Positions 63,941 to 64,000 of a stretch of 64,000 nt of DNA are shown here, piece after piece. The position numbers were made by a program, and so were the translations under genes. The stretch is from positions 163,923 to 227,922 of the forward strand of contig NZ_JACVZV010000030.1 of NCBI RefSeq assembly GCF_014654725.1, written 5' to 3'. The first letter of the stretch is position 1; each line of letters starts with the position of its first letter. The DNA comes from Vulcanococcus sp. Clear-D1 (GTDB taxonomy: Bacteria > Cyanobacteriota > Cyanobacteriia > PCC-6307 > Cyanobiaceae). The notes beneath the pieces are model-generated. The model did not search any database. It had not been told where the DNA came from and saw only the letters and a list, made by a program, of their open reading frames with translations.

Positions 63941-64000
63941 TATTGAGCCTGGTTGACCGACACATCTCAGCCGCGAGATTCATGTGACTGCCAGCAGCGG

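Overview
The window looks like the chromosome of a high-GC picocyanobacterium of the Synechococcus/Cyanobium type. It carries chlorophyll synthase (chlG), the cytochrome b6f-associated petP, the phylloquinone methyltransferase menG, a DUF1400 protein, a Nif11-type small protein and malate:quinone oxidoreductase, set among short intergenic gaps and many 1-4 bp start/stop overlaps.

Layout. 1-13.5 kb is housekeeping: 5' end of comEC, a LysM protein, glyQ, hisF/small membrane protein/menG, petP-chlG-PBP1, an ATL protein coupled to rsmB, trmH, a lone dipeptide-type ABC permease, then an OmpR-type regulator coupled to a single-domain receiver and facing a histidine kinase. 13.5-20 kb is a type IV pilin region: a major-pilin-like gene and four minor-pilin-like genes on the + strand face a second four-gene minor pilin operon on the - strand. 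One + strand minor pilin carries a C-terminal RTX calcium-binding repeat region and is interrupted by one in-frame amber codon. 20-36.9 kb is core genome again (DUF1400 protein, lepA, SMR pump, nfu, serS, mqo, rseP, rpsN, pnp, cysQ-type phosphatase, rsmI, an HTH protein, tRNA-Arg(TCT), dnaJ, a thioredoxin-fold protein, Nif11, YbjQ).

37-64 kb is accessory. A transposon remnant abuts a mazG gene that has lost its 5' end. After arfB comes a cassette of a 2OG-Fe(II) oxygenase, a TPR/glycosyltransferase-like protein and one 4041-residue ORF encoding a giant mosaic surface protein (C-type lectin, Calx-beta-like, two PA14, CBM-like, LamG, calcium loops, DUF4114-like end). Downstream is an IS graveyard: a defective IS3 element; an ISAs1-type transposase gene split by two IS5-type elements inserted side by side at the same CTAG; an intact IS3 element with a 4-bp AACC duplication inside an IS481-type remnant; an IS256-type gene with an amber codon; and a second IS5-type fragment. 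Two ordinary genes (SGNH hydrolase, Gfo/Idh/MocA oxidoreductase) sit within this stretch.

The most interesting biology is at the cell surface: the RTX-tailed minor pilin in a double pilin locus, and the giant lectin/PA14 protein with two possible modifying proteins directly upstream. No CRISPR array or rRNA was seen.
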